Source: Fredericiella sp038205395
Lineage (GTDB): Bacteria > Chloroflexota > Anaerolineae > Caldilineales > Caldilineaceae
Length of the DNA stretch: 64,000 bases
Direction of reading: 5' to 3'
Assembly (NCBI GenBank): GCA_038205395.1
Contig: JBBRBX010000006.1
Location: forward strand, 15,407 to 79,406
Shown one piece after another: positions 52,284 through 61,628 of this stretch. Under the pieces are notes generated by a model. That model saw nothing but the letters and a program-made list of their open reading frames with translations, did no database searches and was not told the DNA's origin. Positions within the stretch are counted from its first letter, which is position 1. Each line of letters opens with the position of its first letter. Both the position numbers and the translations under genes were made by a program.

Positions 52284-53981
52284 ATGCCAGAAGATCATCG
52301 CGCCGCTGCTCTCACCCCTCTCTACTCGGTTGTTGTGCCCGCCCATAACAACGCAGCCACCATTGAGCGCTGTCTGGATGGCCTGGCGCGCCAGACGGTG
52401 CTGAAAAGCTGCGACACAGTATTTGAACTGCTGATCGTCGATGCCGCTTCATGCGACGCCACCCGCACAGCTATTGCCGCCTGGCAGCAGCAGACTGATC
52501 TGCCGGCGCGCCTGCTGACGCTGGATTCCCCTTCACTGGCCGCCGCACGCAATTTCGGCGTCCAGGCCGCGCGTGCGCCGATTGTGTTGTTTGCCGAAGC
52601 CGACTGCGTGCCCGCGCCCAACTGGGTGGAGGCGATGAGCGCCGCCTTTGCCGATGAACGAGTCGTGGGGGTGCGCGGCTCATTTCGCACGCAGCAGCGG
52701 GGTCTTGTCCCGCGCTTTGTGCAGGCGGAGTACGAAGACCGCTACGACCGCGCACGCCGGCGCGACCAGATCGATTTTATCGACAACTACTCAGCCGCCT
52801 ACCGCCGGCAGCTCTTTCTGGCCAACGGCGGCTTTGACAGCGAATTTGGCGCCTGCGAAGACCAAGAATTCAGCTTCCGGCTGGCGGAGAAGGGCTATCG
52901 CCTGGTTTTTGCCCCCCATGCAGTCGTGACGCATCTGCATGACACCACGCTGGGTGAATATATGCAGCGCAAGTATGCGCAGGGCTTTTGGAAGGCGCCG
53001 CTGACCCGTCTGCACCCCGACCGCATGGTGGAGGATACGCACACGCCGCAGGTGCTCAAGCTGCAGATTGTCCTGGTCTATATGCTGCTGGCGCTGCTTC
53101 CCCTGCTGCTGGTCGATTGGCTGCCTGAGCTGCGCCGGGCGCTTTCCGGGGCGCTGCTGTCTGAGTGGTTGTGGCCGCTGGCTCTGTTGCTGAGCGGACT
53201 GCTGCTCGTGTCAACGATGCCGTTACTGGCCAAGCTGGCGCGGCGCGCCTGGCCTTTGGCCGCAATCGGCCCCTTGATGCTGGCCGCCCGTGCGTTGGCC
53301 CTGGGCGGCGGCTATCTGGCCGGCACGGTGCACTTTGCCGGCGCGCTGCCGGGCGCACGCCAACCCATCATCCCCGGCTGGAAGCGCTTGATCAAGCGCG
53401 GCATCGACATCGCCGGCGCCCTGATTGGCCTGGCGCTCGCCGTTCCTTTGGTCGCCATTGCAGTTGTCGCCATCAAACTGGATTCGCCCGGCCCTATCTT
53501 TTTTGGCCAGACACGCATCGGCGAAAATGGGCGGCGTTTTCGCATCTATAAACTGCGCAGCATGGTCAACGATGCCGAGCGCCAGCTTGACAGCCTGCTT
53601 GATCTGCAGCAACTGGCCGCAGAGCCGGCCTTTAAGCTGGCCGACGACCCGCGCGTGACGCGTGTGGGCCGCATCCTGCGCCGCACCAGTGTGGACGAAC
53701 TGCCGCAGTTCTACAACGTGCTGCGCGGCGAGATGAGCCTGGTGGGGCCGCGCCCCGAAGAAGAGCGCATCGTGAAGCTCTACAGTGACCTGCAGCGCCG
53801 GCGTCTGGCCGTCAAACCGGGGCTGACCGGCCCCATGCAGGTCAGCGGGCGCGGCAGCCTGACTTTTTCCGAACGGCTTCAGCTCGAACTGGAGTACATC
53901 GACCATTACAGCCTGCGCCGCGACCTGGCCATCCTGCTGCGCACACTGCCGGTAATCGTGCAGGGCAAAGGCGCGCACTAG
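52284..53981 (+). CDS. Fusion of a family 2 glycosyltransferase and a polyprenyl phosphoglycosyltransferase
   Basis: The 565-residue protein is two enzymes in one chain. Residues 10-250 are a GT2 domain: YSVVVPAHNNAATIERCLDGL, LLIVDAASCD, FAEADCVPAPNWVEAM and GACEDQEFSFRLAEKGYRL. Three TM helices follow at about 260-340. Residues of about 365-565 are a bacterial sugar transferase: KRGIDIAGALIGLALAVPLVA, SPGPIFFGQTRIGENGRRF, YKLRSM, DELPQFYNVLRGEMSLVGPRP and VKPGLTGPMQVSGRG. The second half links a sugar phosphate to undecaprenyl phosphate and starts a glycan; the first likely adds a following sugar. The fusion is uncommon. Confidence 0.92.
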   Translation: MPEDHRAAALTPLYSVVVPAHNNAATIERCLDGLARQTVLKSCDTVFELLIVDAASCDATRTAIAAWQQQTDLPARLLTLDSPSLAAARNFGVQAARAPIVLFAEADCVPAPNWVEAMSAAFADERVVGVRGSFRTQQRGLVPRFVQAEYEDRYDRARRRDQIDFIDNYSAAYRRQLFLANGGFDSEFGACEDQEFSFRLAEKGYRLVFAPHAVVTHLHDTTLGEYMQRKYAQGFWKAPLTRLHPDRMVEDTHTPQVLKLQIVLVYMLLALLPLLLVDWLPELRRALSGALLSEWLWPLALLLSGLLLVSTMPLLAKLARRAWPLAAIGPLMLAARALALGGGYLAGTVHFAGALPGARQPIIPGWKRLIKRGIDIAGALIGLALAVPLVAIAVVAIKLDSPGPIFFGQTRIGENGRRFRIYKLRSMVNDAERQLDSLLDLQQLAAEPAFKLADDPRVTRVGRILRRTSVDELPQFYNVLRGEMSLVGPRPEEERIVKLYSDLQRRRLAVKPGLTGPMQVSGRGSLTFSERLQLELEYIDHYSLRRDLAILLRTLPVIVQGKGAH

Positions 53982-53983
53982 AC

Positions 53984-55183
53984 GTGACCGCCGCCGCTGT
54001 GTGGGCTTGGCTGTTTTGGGCCGGCGTCTTGATTCTCTTCTACACCTATATTGGCTATGGGCTGTTGATCTATCTGTGGGTGAACTGGCGCCGCCCGCAG
54101 TGGCGGCAACCGCCTCCTTCCCTGCCGCTCACCGAGCTGCCGCCGCTGACCCTGGTCGTACCGGCGTACAATGAAGCCGACCTGATTCTTGACAAGCTGC
54201 GCAACTGCCTGGCATTGGACTATCCGCACGCGCGTCTTGAGTTGCTCTTTGTCACTGACGGGTCGAGCGACGGCAGCGAACAACTGCTGCGCGACTTTCC
54301 CCTGCCGCCGGGCTGCCGCCTGCAGGTGCTGCACCAGCCCGAACGGCGCGGCAAACTGGCAGCCGTCGAGCGCGCAATGCTCACCGTCAACACGCCGCTG
54401 ACCGTCTTCAGCGATGTCAACGCCCTGCTGAACCCGGAAGCGCTGCGCAATCTCGTCAAACACTATGCCGACAGCCGCACGGGCGCAGTGGCAGGTGAGA
54501 AGCGGGTGCATTTCGAGCCGCTGGCGGGCGCAGAAGGGGTGGGCGAAGGCGTATACTGGCGCTACGAATCGACGCTTAAGCGTCTGGATGCCGCCCTTTA
54601 TTCCGTTGTCGGCGCCGCAGGTGAACTTTTTTCGATCCGCACGACGTTATATGAGTCAGCGCCGCCGGATACGCTGATCGAGGATTTCTATCTGTCGCTG
54701 CGCATCTCTATGCGCGGACGGCGCGTGGCGTATGCGCCGGACGCCTATGCTGTGGAAGGCCATTCCGTTTCGCTGCGCGAGGAGCTGAAACGCAAGGTCA
54801 GGATTGCCGCCGGCGGGCTGCAGGCGGTGGCCCGGCTGCCGGCGCTGCTGAATCCGTGGCGCTATGGGGTGCTGAGCCTGCAGTATGTCTCACACCGGCT
54901 GCTGCGTTGGACGCTCGCCCCGCTGCTGCTGCCGGTGGTGCTGGCAGCCAATGTACTTTTGGCGGCGACAGGGGCATGGCTGTATGTGGCGATCTTGGTC
55001 TGCCAACTGCTGTTCTATGGCGCTGCGTTGTGTGGTTGGCTGCTCGATCAACTTGGCTGCAAGATCAAATTGTTTTATATTCCTTTGTACTTCTGCGTGA
55101 TGAATTATGCTGTCTATGCCGGCGCAGTAAGGTTGCTGCGCCGCCGGCAAAGTGCGGTGTGGGATAAGGCGCAGCGAATATAA
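53984..55183 (+). CDS. Membrane glycosyltransferase, family 2
   Basis: The 399-residue product has an N-terminal TM, a GT2 catalytic domain (LTLVVPAYNEADLILDKLRNCL, VTDGSSDGSEQLL, VFSDVNALLNPEAL, PPDTLIEDFYLSLRI) and three or four C-terminal TM helices. It resembles processive or single-addition enzymes of exopolysaccharide synthesis. The Asp-Val-Asn near SDVNA replaces a plain DxD, and the TLIEDF block holds the general base Asp. The start is a GTG two bases after the previous stop. Confidence 0.88.
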   Translation: MTAAAVWAWLFWAGVLILFYTYIGYGLLIYLWVNWRRPQWRQPPPSLPLTELPPLTLVVPAYNEADLILDKLRNCLALDYPHARLELLFVTDGSSDGSEQLLRDFPLPPGCRLQVLHQPERRGKLAAVERAMLTVNTPLTVFSDVNALLNPEALRNLVKHYADSRTGAVAGEKRVHFEPLAGAEGVGEGVYWRYESTLKRLDAALYSVVGAAGELFSIRTTLYESAPPDTLIEDFYLSLRISMRGRRVAYAPDAYAVEGHSVSLREELKRKVRIAAGGLQAVARLPALLNPWRYGVLSLQYVSHRLLRWTLAPLLLPVVLAANVLLAATGAWLYVAILVCQLLFYGAALCGWLLDQLGCKIKLFYIPLYFCVMNYAVYAGAVRLLRRRQSAVWDKAQRI

Positions 55184-55230
55184 GGGATGAAAGTCCCGTA
55201 TTCCATTCATGTCAGTTAAGGAGATTTTTT

Positions 55231-56457
55231 ATGCACAACCGTTTGTCTGGGTTGCAGGTTGTGGAGCGTTGGTTGCGCCGTCACTGGCTGCTGCTGACGG
55301 TAGCCGGGCTGTTTTGCGGACTGCTGCTGGTGGGCCAGCCGCTCTTGGCCGCCGATGTGCAACCGGAAATCAACCAGACCGTGCCGCCGCCGACGCCGCG
55401 GCCTACCGTGCCGTCCAACTCCGGCAACAACAACAACAATTCCAGTAGTAACACGGAGACCCAAACGCCGGTCGGCAGCAGCTTGACACAAACGGAAACG
55501 GCGACCAGTACATTAACGGCTGTCGTGCAGGTTGTGACGCTCAATGTGCGCCAGGGACCGGTTACAACATTTCCCGTCATCGGCAAATTAACCCAAGGAT
55601 CCACGGTCACTGTTAACGGTCGCAATGAGGCAGGCGATTGGTGGTTGATCTGCTGTACTGCTGATGGTGTTACCACTGGATGGGTGAGCGCTGCTTTGGT
55701 TGCCCCCAATTTTACTCCCGAACAAGCGGCCTCACTGCCTGTAGCGGATGGCTCCGCCGCAAGCGGACAGAGCATATCGACCCCAACCGGCCAGCAAGGC
55801 ACGGTTGACGGCGTCAACCTCAATGTGCGCAGCTTGCCCAGCACCAGCGGTGGCGTCATCGGCAAACTGCCCGGCGGCAGCACCGTTTCCGTGCTGGGCC
55901 GCAACGCCGCCGCCGATTGGCTCTATATTTGTTGTGTTGGTGCGCCACCTGCCAACGGCTGGGTCAGCGCCCAGTTCATTACGCCGACCTTTGCCGCGGC
56001 GGATCTGGCGGAACGGAACGACGACGGCACGCCTCTGGCTTCCGCAAGCGATGCAGGCAGTGCAGCAGCATTGAGCGTGTCGGTTGCCCAGCAGCCGCCG
56101 TTTGCGGTGCAGGGCAAGGAAATCGCCCTCGTCTACACAGTCAGCAATGCCGGTGCGGAGCCATTAACGGATGTCGTACTGCGCAGTGAACTGCCGGGGC
56201 CGCTGACGTTGGTGGCTGTCGCGGCTGCGGATGGCGGCGCCACCCAGGAAGAAGGCAGTGCGACGGTGGTCGTCACATGGCCGTCTGTCCCCGCAGGTGA
56301 ATCCGTCTCGGCCACGTTGCGTGTGCGGGTGGCGGAAGATGTCCCCAATGGGACAACCTTTGCCAATCTGGCCTCGGTGACTGCGGGCAGCGGCGCCACA
56401 GCCGACAGCGGCATTACCATCGGCATGCCGCCGAAGTTGCTGGTTGAGTTCTGGTAA
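55231..56457 (+). CDS. Secreted protein with two SH3b domains and a DUF11 repeat
   Basis: The 408-residue product has a signal peptide (LLLTVAGLFCGLLLVGQPLLAADV), a Pro/Thr/Asn/Ser linker, and two bacterial SH3 domains (about residues 100-165 and 188-250). Each SH3 has the LNVRxxP start, VIGKLxxGSTV and WVSAxx end. A DUF11 beta-sandwich domain follows (about 280-395: GKEIALVYTVSNAGAEPLTDVVL). Each SH3 copy has an ICC pair (LICCTAD, YICCVGA) that could make disulfides. It is likely a wall- or glycan-bound surface protein. A hairpin follows the stop. Confidence 0.88.
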   Translation: MHNRLSGLQVVERWLRRHWLLLTVAGLFCGLLLVGQPLLAADVQPEINQTVPPPTPRPTVPSNSGNNNNNSSSNTETQTPVGSSLTQTETATSTLTAVVQVVTLNVRQGPVTTFPVIGKLTQGSTVTVNGRNEAGDWWLICCTADGVTTGWVSAALVAPNFTPEQAASLPVADGSAASGQSISTPTGQQGTVDGVNLNVRSLPSTSGGVIGKLPGGSTVSVLGRNAAADWLYICCVGAPPANGWVSAQFITPTFAAADLAERNDDGTPLASASDAGSAAALSVSVAQQPPFAVQGKEIALVYTVSNAGAEPLTDVVLRSELPGPLTLVAVAAADGGATQEEGSATVVVTWPSVPAGESVSATLRVRVAEDVPNGTTFANLASVTAGSGATADSGITIGMPPKLLVEFW

Positions 56458-56475
56458 ATTGATGCGCTAGGCGCG

Positions 56476-56506
56476 CAATAGGGCGTGGCTGAGCCGCGCC
56501 CTATTG
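56476..56506 (+). terminator. Hairpin after the SH3b protein gene
   Basis: CAATAGGGCG and CGCCCTATTG pair perfectly, with a smaller inner GGC/GCC pairing in the loop. It lies 19 bases past the stop and 25 bases before the next start. The T run is weak. Confidence 0.55.
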
Positions 56507-56531
56507 TTGCCCTGCTGCCATTCCGGCTGCC

Positions 56532-58106
56532 ATGCCCGACGCGAGCGCTTTGCTGCATCCGCCCCTCATTGTCTCCAGGCGGCAGCGCTGGTACACAGCC
56601 GCTGCTGCGCTCGGCGTCAGCATATCTGCTTTTTTCCTCTACTTTTTCTCACTCGCGCCTGGCCTCACCTGGTCTCATCAAGGAGCCGATGGCGGCGAAT
56701 TGATCACGGCGGCGCTGGTCAACGGCGTCCCCCACCCCCCCGGCTACCCACTCTACATGCTGCTGCTGCAGGGATGGCTGGGGCTGACGCAGTTGCTTGC
56801 ACCAGGCGCGGATCTCAACTGGCGCGGGGCCATCTTCAGCGCTTTATGTGCGGCGCTCAGTGCCGGCATCACCTTGCAAACGGCCCGCTACCTACTGCGC
56901 GACATTCACGCGCGGCTGCTCTGGTCCGTCCTGGCAGCCGCGGCATGGGCGGTGTCGCCGCTGCTGTGGGCGCAGGCCGTCATTACCGAGGTCTATGCAC
57001 TGCACGCACTTTTGCTGGCGCTGTTGGGGTGGGCAGTGCTGGTGCACCCACGACAGAGCTGGTATCTTGTCCCTATCGTGGCGCTGGGGGCAGCCAACCA
57101 CTTGACCTTTGTGCTGCTGCTGCCGGCGGCCTTCTATCTCTTGTGGATGCAGACGCGTGACCGGCCTCATGCCTTGCTGCATCTTCTGCCGGTTTTCGGC
57201 TTGGGCCTCGCCGCCGCCGCACTTTTTTATATCCGCACACCGCTTGCCGCCGCCGCCGCGCCGCCGGTCAATTGGGGCTACGCCGATAACTGGGAGGGAT
57301 TCTGGTGGCTGGTCAGCGGTGCAGCCTATCGCGGCTATTTGTTCGCTTCGCCGGCAGACTCGATCCTGGCGCGTCTGGCTGCTTGGGCCTACACGATTAC
57401 AGCCCAATATACGCCTGCAGGGCTGGCCGTCGCCCTAATTGGCTTAGCCCACTGGGATCGCACAGCGCCTCACCTGCGCAACTTCAGCCTGCTTTGGCTG
57501 ACGCCGATCAGCCTCTATGCGCTGGCTTACTATACGCGCGACAGCGACATCTATCTGCTGCCTGCCGGCTGGCTTATGGCGATCTGGCTGGCCGTGGGTC
57601 TTGGCCAAATGAGCAATTGGGTGATGCGGCAGCTTGCGACGCGCCGGTGGGGACGTATGGCGGCGGGAACTGCGTTGGCGGGGTCGCTGGCGGCGGCCGT
57701 TTTGCTGGGCATAACGGCCTGGCGCTGGAGCGAGATGTCGCTGGCGGAAGATCGTACAGCGCTGGCCTATGTGGAAGAGGTGAAAGCCGTCCTGACGCCG
57801 GACAGCATCGTGATCACACTCAACGACAACGAAACCTTCGCTTTGTGGTATGGTATATGGGGCAGCGGCGAACTGGCGGCTGTCGCGCCGGGCGTGACGA
57901 CAGTAAACGAATCGCTCTACCAATTTGAGTGGTATCGTCGCCTGCAAGCAGAACTGCACCCCGATATCGCCGGCGCCGGCCAATCGGTTGATGCAATTAT
58001 TTCTGCGAACCACGGAAAAAGACCAATTTACTTTGCGCAACTGCCGGCCTACGTAGCACAGACGGATGTAACAGTTGCCGGCCCTTTGTGGAGATTAAAT
58101 GAGTAG
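56532..58106 (+). CDS. DUF2723 polytopic membrane protein, putative GT-C glycosyltransferase
   Basis: This 524-residue protein has an N-terminal TM followed by the DUF2723 motif PGLTWSHQGADGGELITAA and GVPHPPGYPLYMLL. About ten more TM helices follow, then a C-terminal soluble part. The Asp/Glu pair in the first extracytoplasmic loop is typical of GT-C enzymes such as protein O-mannosyltransferases, which use polyprenyl-linked sugars. It probably glycosylates a surface protein or lipid. It overlaps the next start by eight bases. Confidence 0.85.
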   Translation: MPDASALLHPPLIVSRRQRWYTAAAALGVSISAFFLYFFSLAPGLTWSHQGADGGELITAALVNGVPHPPGYPLYMLLLQGWLGLTQLLAPGADLNWRGAIFSALCAALSAGITLQTARYLLRDIHARLLWSVLAAAAWAVSPLLWAQAVITEVYALHALLLALLGWAVLVHPRQSWYLVPIVALGAANHLTFVLLLPAAFYLLWMQTRDRPHALLHLLPVFGLGLAAAALFYIRTPLAAAAAPPVNWGYADNWEGFWWLVSGAAYRGYLFASPADSILARLAAWAYTITAQYTPAGLAVALIGLAHWDRTAPHLRNFSLLWLTPISLYALAYYTRDSDIYLLPAGWLMAIWLAVGLGQMSNWVMRQLATRRWGRMAAGTALAGSLAAAVLLGITAWRWSEMSLAEDRTALAYVEEVKAVLTPDSIVITLNDNETFALWYGIWGSGELAAVAPGVTTVNESLYQFEWYRRLQAELHPDIAGAGQSVDAIISANHGKRPIYFAQLPAYVAQTDVTVAGPLWRLNE

Positions 58107-59520
58107 CCTGTTGCTGGAAATGATTCGTGGTATGCGCTGGTTTTTTGCCCTGTTGCTCTTGGCGATGATTGCATTGGGCTGGTCATCTGTCCATGCAGCC
58201 CAACTGCCGGTTGATGATGTGCAGGGGGAAATGTCGATTGGGGAGGTGGGCGCACGCTTGGGACCTTCCCTGCCCTGGCTGCTGGGGATGGAAGCCCCGC
58301 GCACCTATCTGTTGCTGGTGCAAAACAACCAAGAATTGCGCGCGACCGGCGGCTTTATTGCTGCTGTGGGCCGGATTTCGGTGGCGGGCGGGCGCTTGAC
58401 CGGCTTTGATTTTGCCGACAGCTACACCGTCTACAGCGACCAGAGCACCTATCCGCCCGCACCCAGACCCATGCAGGAGCATATGGGCATTCCGCTGCTC
58501 GTGATGCGCGACGCCAACTGGTCGCCCGATTTTCCGACTACGGCGCAGGTGGCGCGCGTTCTTTATGCGCAGGATGCCGGCGTCGCTGTAGACGGCGTAT
58601 TTACCATCGATCTCAACGCCGTAAAGCACTTGATCAGTGCCCTGGGGTCGCTGGAGGTGCCGGGCGCAGACGCACCGATCACCAGCGACAACATTGAGCA
58701 GCAGGTGATCCGCTTTTGGGAACAGCCGGTAGGCTCGGATAACACTATCGCTGCCGGCATGAACATGGAATGGTTTGGCCAGCGCAAAGACTTTATTCCC
58801 GCCATTGCCAAAGTGGCGCTAAACCGCATCCAGAGCGGCGATGTGGACTATGGCGCCCTGTTGACAGCGGTTCAGGCCGCCATGGATGACCGCTCCATCC
58901 AAGGCTGGGTCAACAACCCGCAGGTGCAGAGTGTGCTGACGGCAGCGCGTTGGGATGGCGGTCTGCATCCGGCGGCAGGCGCTGACTATGTAGCCGTCGT
59001 TGACACCAACATGGGCTACAACAAGGTGGATGCCGCCATCCAGCGCGCGCTGACCTACAGTGTCACCTGGCCCAACGGTGCTGACCAGGTGGCGCAAGCG
59101 ACGCTTTCCATCCGCTATACGCATCCGATCACCACGCCCGACCCAGGCTGTGATCCTTCGCCGCGCTATGGCAGCAGCTATGCGGAGATGATTTCCCGCT
59201 GTTATTTTGACTATGTGCGCCTGTTTGCGCCCGCCGGCAGCCGGCTGATGACGGCCAAGGGGCTGGATAGCTCCAGCATCAGCAGCCGTCGTGGCGAGCG
59301 AGGAACTGAGGAATTCGCTGGCTTCTTTATTTTGCCGCCGGACGGTCAACAGCAAGTGACCTTTTCCTACTGGCTGCCGGAAGGAATCACACCTGACAGC
59401 TACCGGCTGCTGCTGCAGCGTCAGGCCGGCACACAGCCGCTGCCGCTGACGGTGAGCGTTGCCGGCGTCACGCAAACGCTGACGGTCAGCGAAGGCTGGC
59501 TCGATTGGTCAGCCCCCTAA
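58099..59520 (+). CDS. DUF4012-family secreted/membrane protein
   Basis: The 473-residue product has an N-terminal TM or signal (MRWFFALLLLAMIALGWSSV), then the DUF4012 domain: RTYLLLVQNNQELRATGGFI, DSYTVYSDQSTYPPAP, and DANWSPDFPTTAQVARVLY. The C-terminal third is a beta-rich part with TFSYWLPEGITPDSY. DUF4012 proteins are widespread in envelope/polysaccharide loci and may relate to LytR-type transferases, but their function is not known. The stop is overlapped by the convergent sirtuin gene over 12 bases. Confidence 0.85.
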   Translation: MSSLLLEMIRGMRWFFALLLLAMIALGWSSVHAAQLPVDDVQGEMSIGEVGARLGPSLPWLLGMEAPRTYLLLVQNNQELRATGGFIAAVGRISVAGGRLTGFDFADSYTVYSDQSTYPPAPRPMQEHMGIPLLVMRDANWSPDFPTTAQVARVLYAQDAGVAVDGVFTIDLNAVKHLISALGSLEVPGADAPITSDNIEQQVIRFWEQPVGSDNTIAAGMNMEWFGQRKDFIPAIAKVALNRIQSGDVDYGALLTAVQAAMDDRSIQGWVNNPQVQSVLTAARWDGGLHPAAGADYVAVVDTNMGYNKVDAAIQRALTYSVTWPNGADQVAQATLSIRYTHPITTPDPGCDPSPRYGSSYAEMISRCYFDYVRLFAPAGSRLMTAKGLDSSSISSRRGERGTEEFAGFFILPPDGQQQVTFSYWLPEGITPDSYRLLLQRQAGTQPLPLTVSVAGVTQTLTVSEGWLDWSAP

Positions 59521-60273
59521 GCCGCTCATCAACTGCAGCAGACGGGACAAAACAAAGCCGCCGCGGCCCGGAAGCCGAATGTCGGCGCGTTCGGCAATGG
59601 GCGTCACCTCCGGGTTGATGTCGATCAAGTGCGCCCCATGCTGCTGTGCAACCAGGGGCAGTTGCGCCGCTGGGTTGACAACGCCGCTGGTCCCCACAAC
59701 CAAAAACAGATCACAGCGCTCGCTGGCCTGCCAGGCTTTGTCAAGAACCCGTGCGGGCAGCGTTTCGCCAAACCAGACGACCGCAGGCCGGATCGCACCC
59801 CCACAGCTTGGGCAGTGCGGCGGCAGTGAAGCATGCCTCTCCGCCGGCTGCAGTTCATGCGCAACCGAGCAGACGTTGCAATAGAAGTGCGTGATACGCC
59901 CATGCAGATGCAGCACATGGCGGCTGCCGGCGCGCTCGTGCAGATTGTCCACATTTTGCGTCACCAGCGTAAAGGCTGGTTTTTGCTTTTCCAACTGGGC
60001 GAGGGCGAGATGGCCGGCGTTGGGATGAGCAGCTTCGACGGCCGCCAGACGATGCATATACCACTGCCACACCATGCCGGGGTTGGCGGCAAAACCCTCC
60101 TGGCTCGCCAGTTGCTGCGAATTGAAGTGCGACCACAGCCCGGTATTGGCTGTGCGAAAGGTGGCGATGCCTGATTCGGCGCTGGCGCCGGCGCCGGTCA
60201 AACAGACGATGCGTTTTGCCTGGTGCAGCAGCCGGGCAGCGGCCTCAAGCGACAGATCGAGCTTGGTATACAT
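59509..60273 (-). CDS. cobB: NAD-dependent protein deacylase (sirtuin, CobB-like)
   Basis: This 254-residue protein has the sirtuin motifs GAGASAESGIATFR, TQNVDNLH, catalytic His124 (LHLHG), the zinc Cys pairs CNVC (132/135) and CPSC (154/157), and VVGTSGVVNPAAQ. Tyr72-x-x-Arg75 (YMHR) matches the class III motif that allows desuccinylation and deglutarylation besides deacetylation. It uses NAD in the cytoplasm. ATG 60273 is chosen; the frame goes to 60306 into the terminator. It is separated from the ABC ATPase gene by that terminator. Confidence 0.93.
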   Translation of the reverse strand: MYTKLDLSLEAAARLLHQAKRIVCLTGAGASAESGIATFRTANTGLWSHFNSQQLASQEGFAANPGMVWQWYMHRLAAVEAAHPNAGHLALAQLEKQKPAFTLVTQNVDNLHERAGSRHVLHLHGRITHFYCNVCSVAHELQPAERHASLPPHCPSCGGAIRPAVVWFGETLPARVLDKAWQASERCDLFLVVGTSGVVNPAAQLPLVAQQHGAHLIDINPEVTPIAERADIRLPGRGGFVLSRLLQLMSGLGG

Positions 60274-60304
60274 AGCAGTCACTTGTGCAAAGCCCTTCAG
60301 AAAC

Positions 60305-60342
60305 ACAGAGGGGCCGGCATCAACTGATGCCGGCCCCTCTGT
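60305..60342 (-). terminator. Intrinsic terminator after the ugpC-type gene
   Basis: Perfect 18-base arms (60305-60322 and 60325-60342), GC-rich, around a two-base loop, followed on the minus strand by GTTTCTG. It lies about 100 bases past the ATPase stop and just before the sirtuin start, so the two are separate transcripts. Confidence 0.8.
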
Positions 60343-60440
60343 TCAGGTGTGCTCAATGCGCCCCAGAGATGGCCACGCCGCCGAGGACCGGCAGACAGCA
60401 TTTGCTGCCTCCCTACTACCGGCGGTGGGCAGAGGCAAGT

Positions 60441-61547
60441 TTAGCCGGCCAGACTTACCTCGGTCTTCGGGTCGAAGATGTGTGCGTTTCCCATGTTGAC
60501 CGCCAACTGGATGTCGTCGCCGGTCTGCGCACGCACGCGCGGGTCAACGCGAGCGATGAACTGCTTGTTGTCGGTCGTAAACAGATAGAGGAAGATCTCG
60601 TTACCCATCATCTCAATCACATCGACCTTAGCCGACATGTCGGCTTCCAGGATGCCGGGCGCAACATAGGGCTTGGCATGCATGTCTTCGGGGCGAATGC
60701 CGAAGATCACCTGCTTGCCCTTGTGCGGGCGCCACTCTTCCGCCTTGGCCGGCGGCACTTCCATGCGGAAACCACCGGTGTTGATCTCCAATTTGCCGTC
60801 ACTCTCGACCAGCGTAGCGTCAAAGAAGTTCATGCTGGGGCTGCCGATAAAGCCGGCGACAAAGACGTTGGAGGGGTGATCGTACAGCGCCTGCGGCGAG
60901 TCGATCTGCTGGAGCAAGCCATCCTTCATCACGGCAATGCGCGAGGCCATGGTCATGGCTTCAACCTGGTCGTGCGTCACATAGATAAAGGTCGTGGCCA
61001 GCCGCTGATGGAGACGCGTAAGCTGGGAGCGCGTCTGCACACGCAGCTTGGCATCCAAGTTGGAGAGCGGCTCGTCAAACAAGAACACAGCCGGTTCACG
61101 CACGATAGCGCGACCTACAGCCACACGCTGGCGCTGGCCGCCGGAGAGTTGCTTGGGCTTGCGATCCAGCAGGTGGCCAATATCCAGAATATCGGCGGCT
61201 TCCTTCACGCGGCGATCAATGTCGGCCTTGGGCGTCTTGCGCAGCTTCAGGCCGAATGCCATGTTGTCATACACACTCATGTGGGGATACAGAGCATAGC
61301 TCTGGAACACCATTGCGATATCACGATCCTTCGGCGGAACATCATTGACGACACGGTCGCCAATCATAATGTTGCCCTCCGTAATCTCTTCCAGACCTGC
61401 CAACAGGCGCAGACTTGTCGTCTTGCCGCAGCCGGACGGGCCGACGAAGACAAGAAATTCTTTGTCCTCGACATGAATCGTCAGGTCGTTGACCGCTGTG
61501 ACATCGCCATACCGCTTAAAGACATGTTCATACGTCACACTTGCCAT
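60441..61547 (-). CDS. ugpC: Sugar ABC transporter ATPase (UgpC/MalK/MsiK type), stand-alone
   Basis: The 368-residue protein has Walker A GPSGCGKTT, Q-loop VFQSYALYPHMSV, signature LSGGQRQRVAVGRAI, Walker B FLFDEPLSNLDA and H-loop YVTHDQVEA, then the C-terminal OB-type regulatory domain (GIRPEDM). It drives carbohydrate uptake class 1 importers. No permease or binding protein genes are beside it, so it probably serves several importers, like MsiK of Streptomyces. A promoter with an internal palindrome lies upstream. AAGGAG precedes the ATG. Confidence 0.95.
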   Translation of the reverse strand: MASVTYEHVFKRYGDVTAVNDLTIHVEDKEFLVFVGPSGCGKTTSLRLLAGLEEITEGNIMIGDRVVNDVPPKDRDIAMVFQSYALYPHMSVYDNMAFGLKLRKTPKADIDRRVKEAADILDIGHLLDRKPKQLSGGQRQRVAVGRAIVREPAVFLFDEPLSNLDAKLRVQTRSQLTRLHQRLATTFIYVTHDQVEAMTMASRIAVMKDGLLQQIDSPQALYDHPSNVFVAGFIGSPSMNFFDATLVESDGKLEINTGGFRMEVPPAKAEEWRPHKGKQVIFGIRPEDMHAKPYVAPGILEADMSAKVDVIEMMGNEIFLYLFTTDNKQFIARVDPRVRAQTGDDIQLAVNMGNAHIFDPKTEVSLAG

Positions 61548-61628
61548 TCAGTTTTTTCTCCTTGTTGTCAAACAGATACAGTTTGAGCCTAAGAATGGAG
61601 GAACGCTAGGGAGCATCCTGATGTGCTC

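Noticed and set aside
55381..55500. Asn-codon run and Thr/Ser region as a separate microsatellite feature
   Set aside because: It is the coding linker of the SH3b protein and needs no other explanation.
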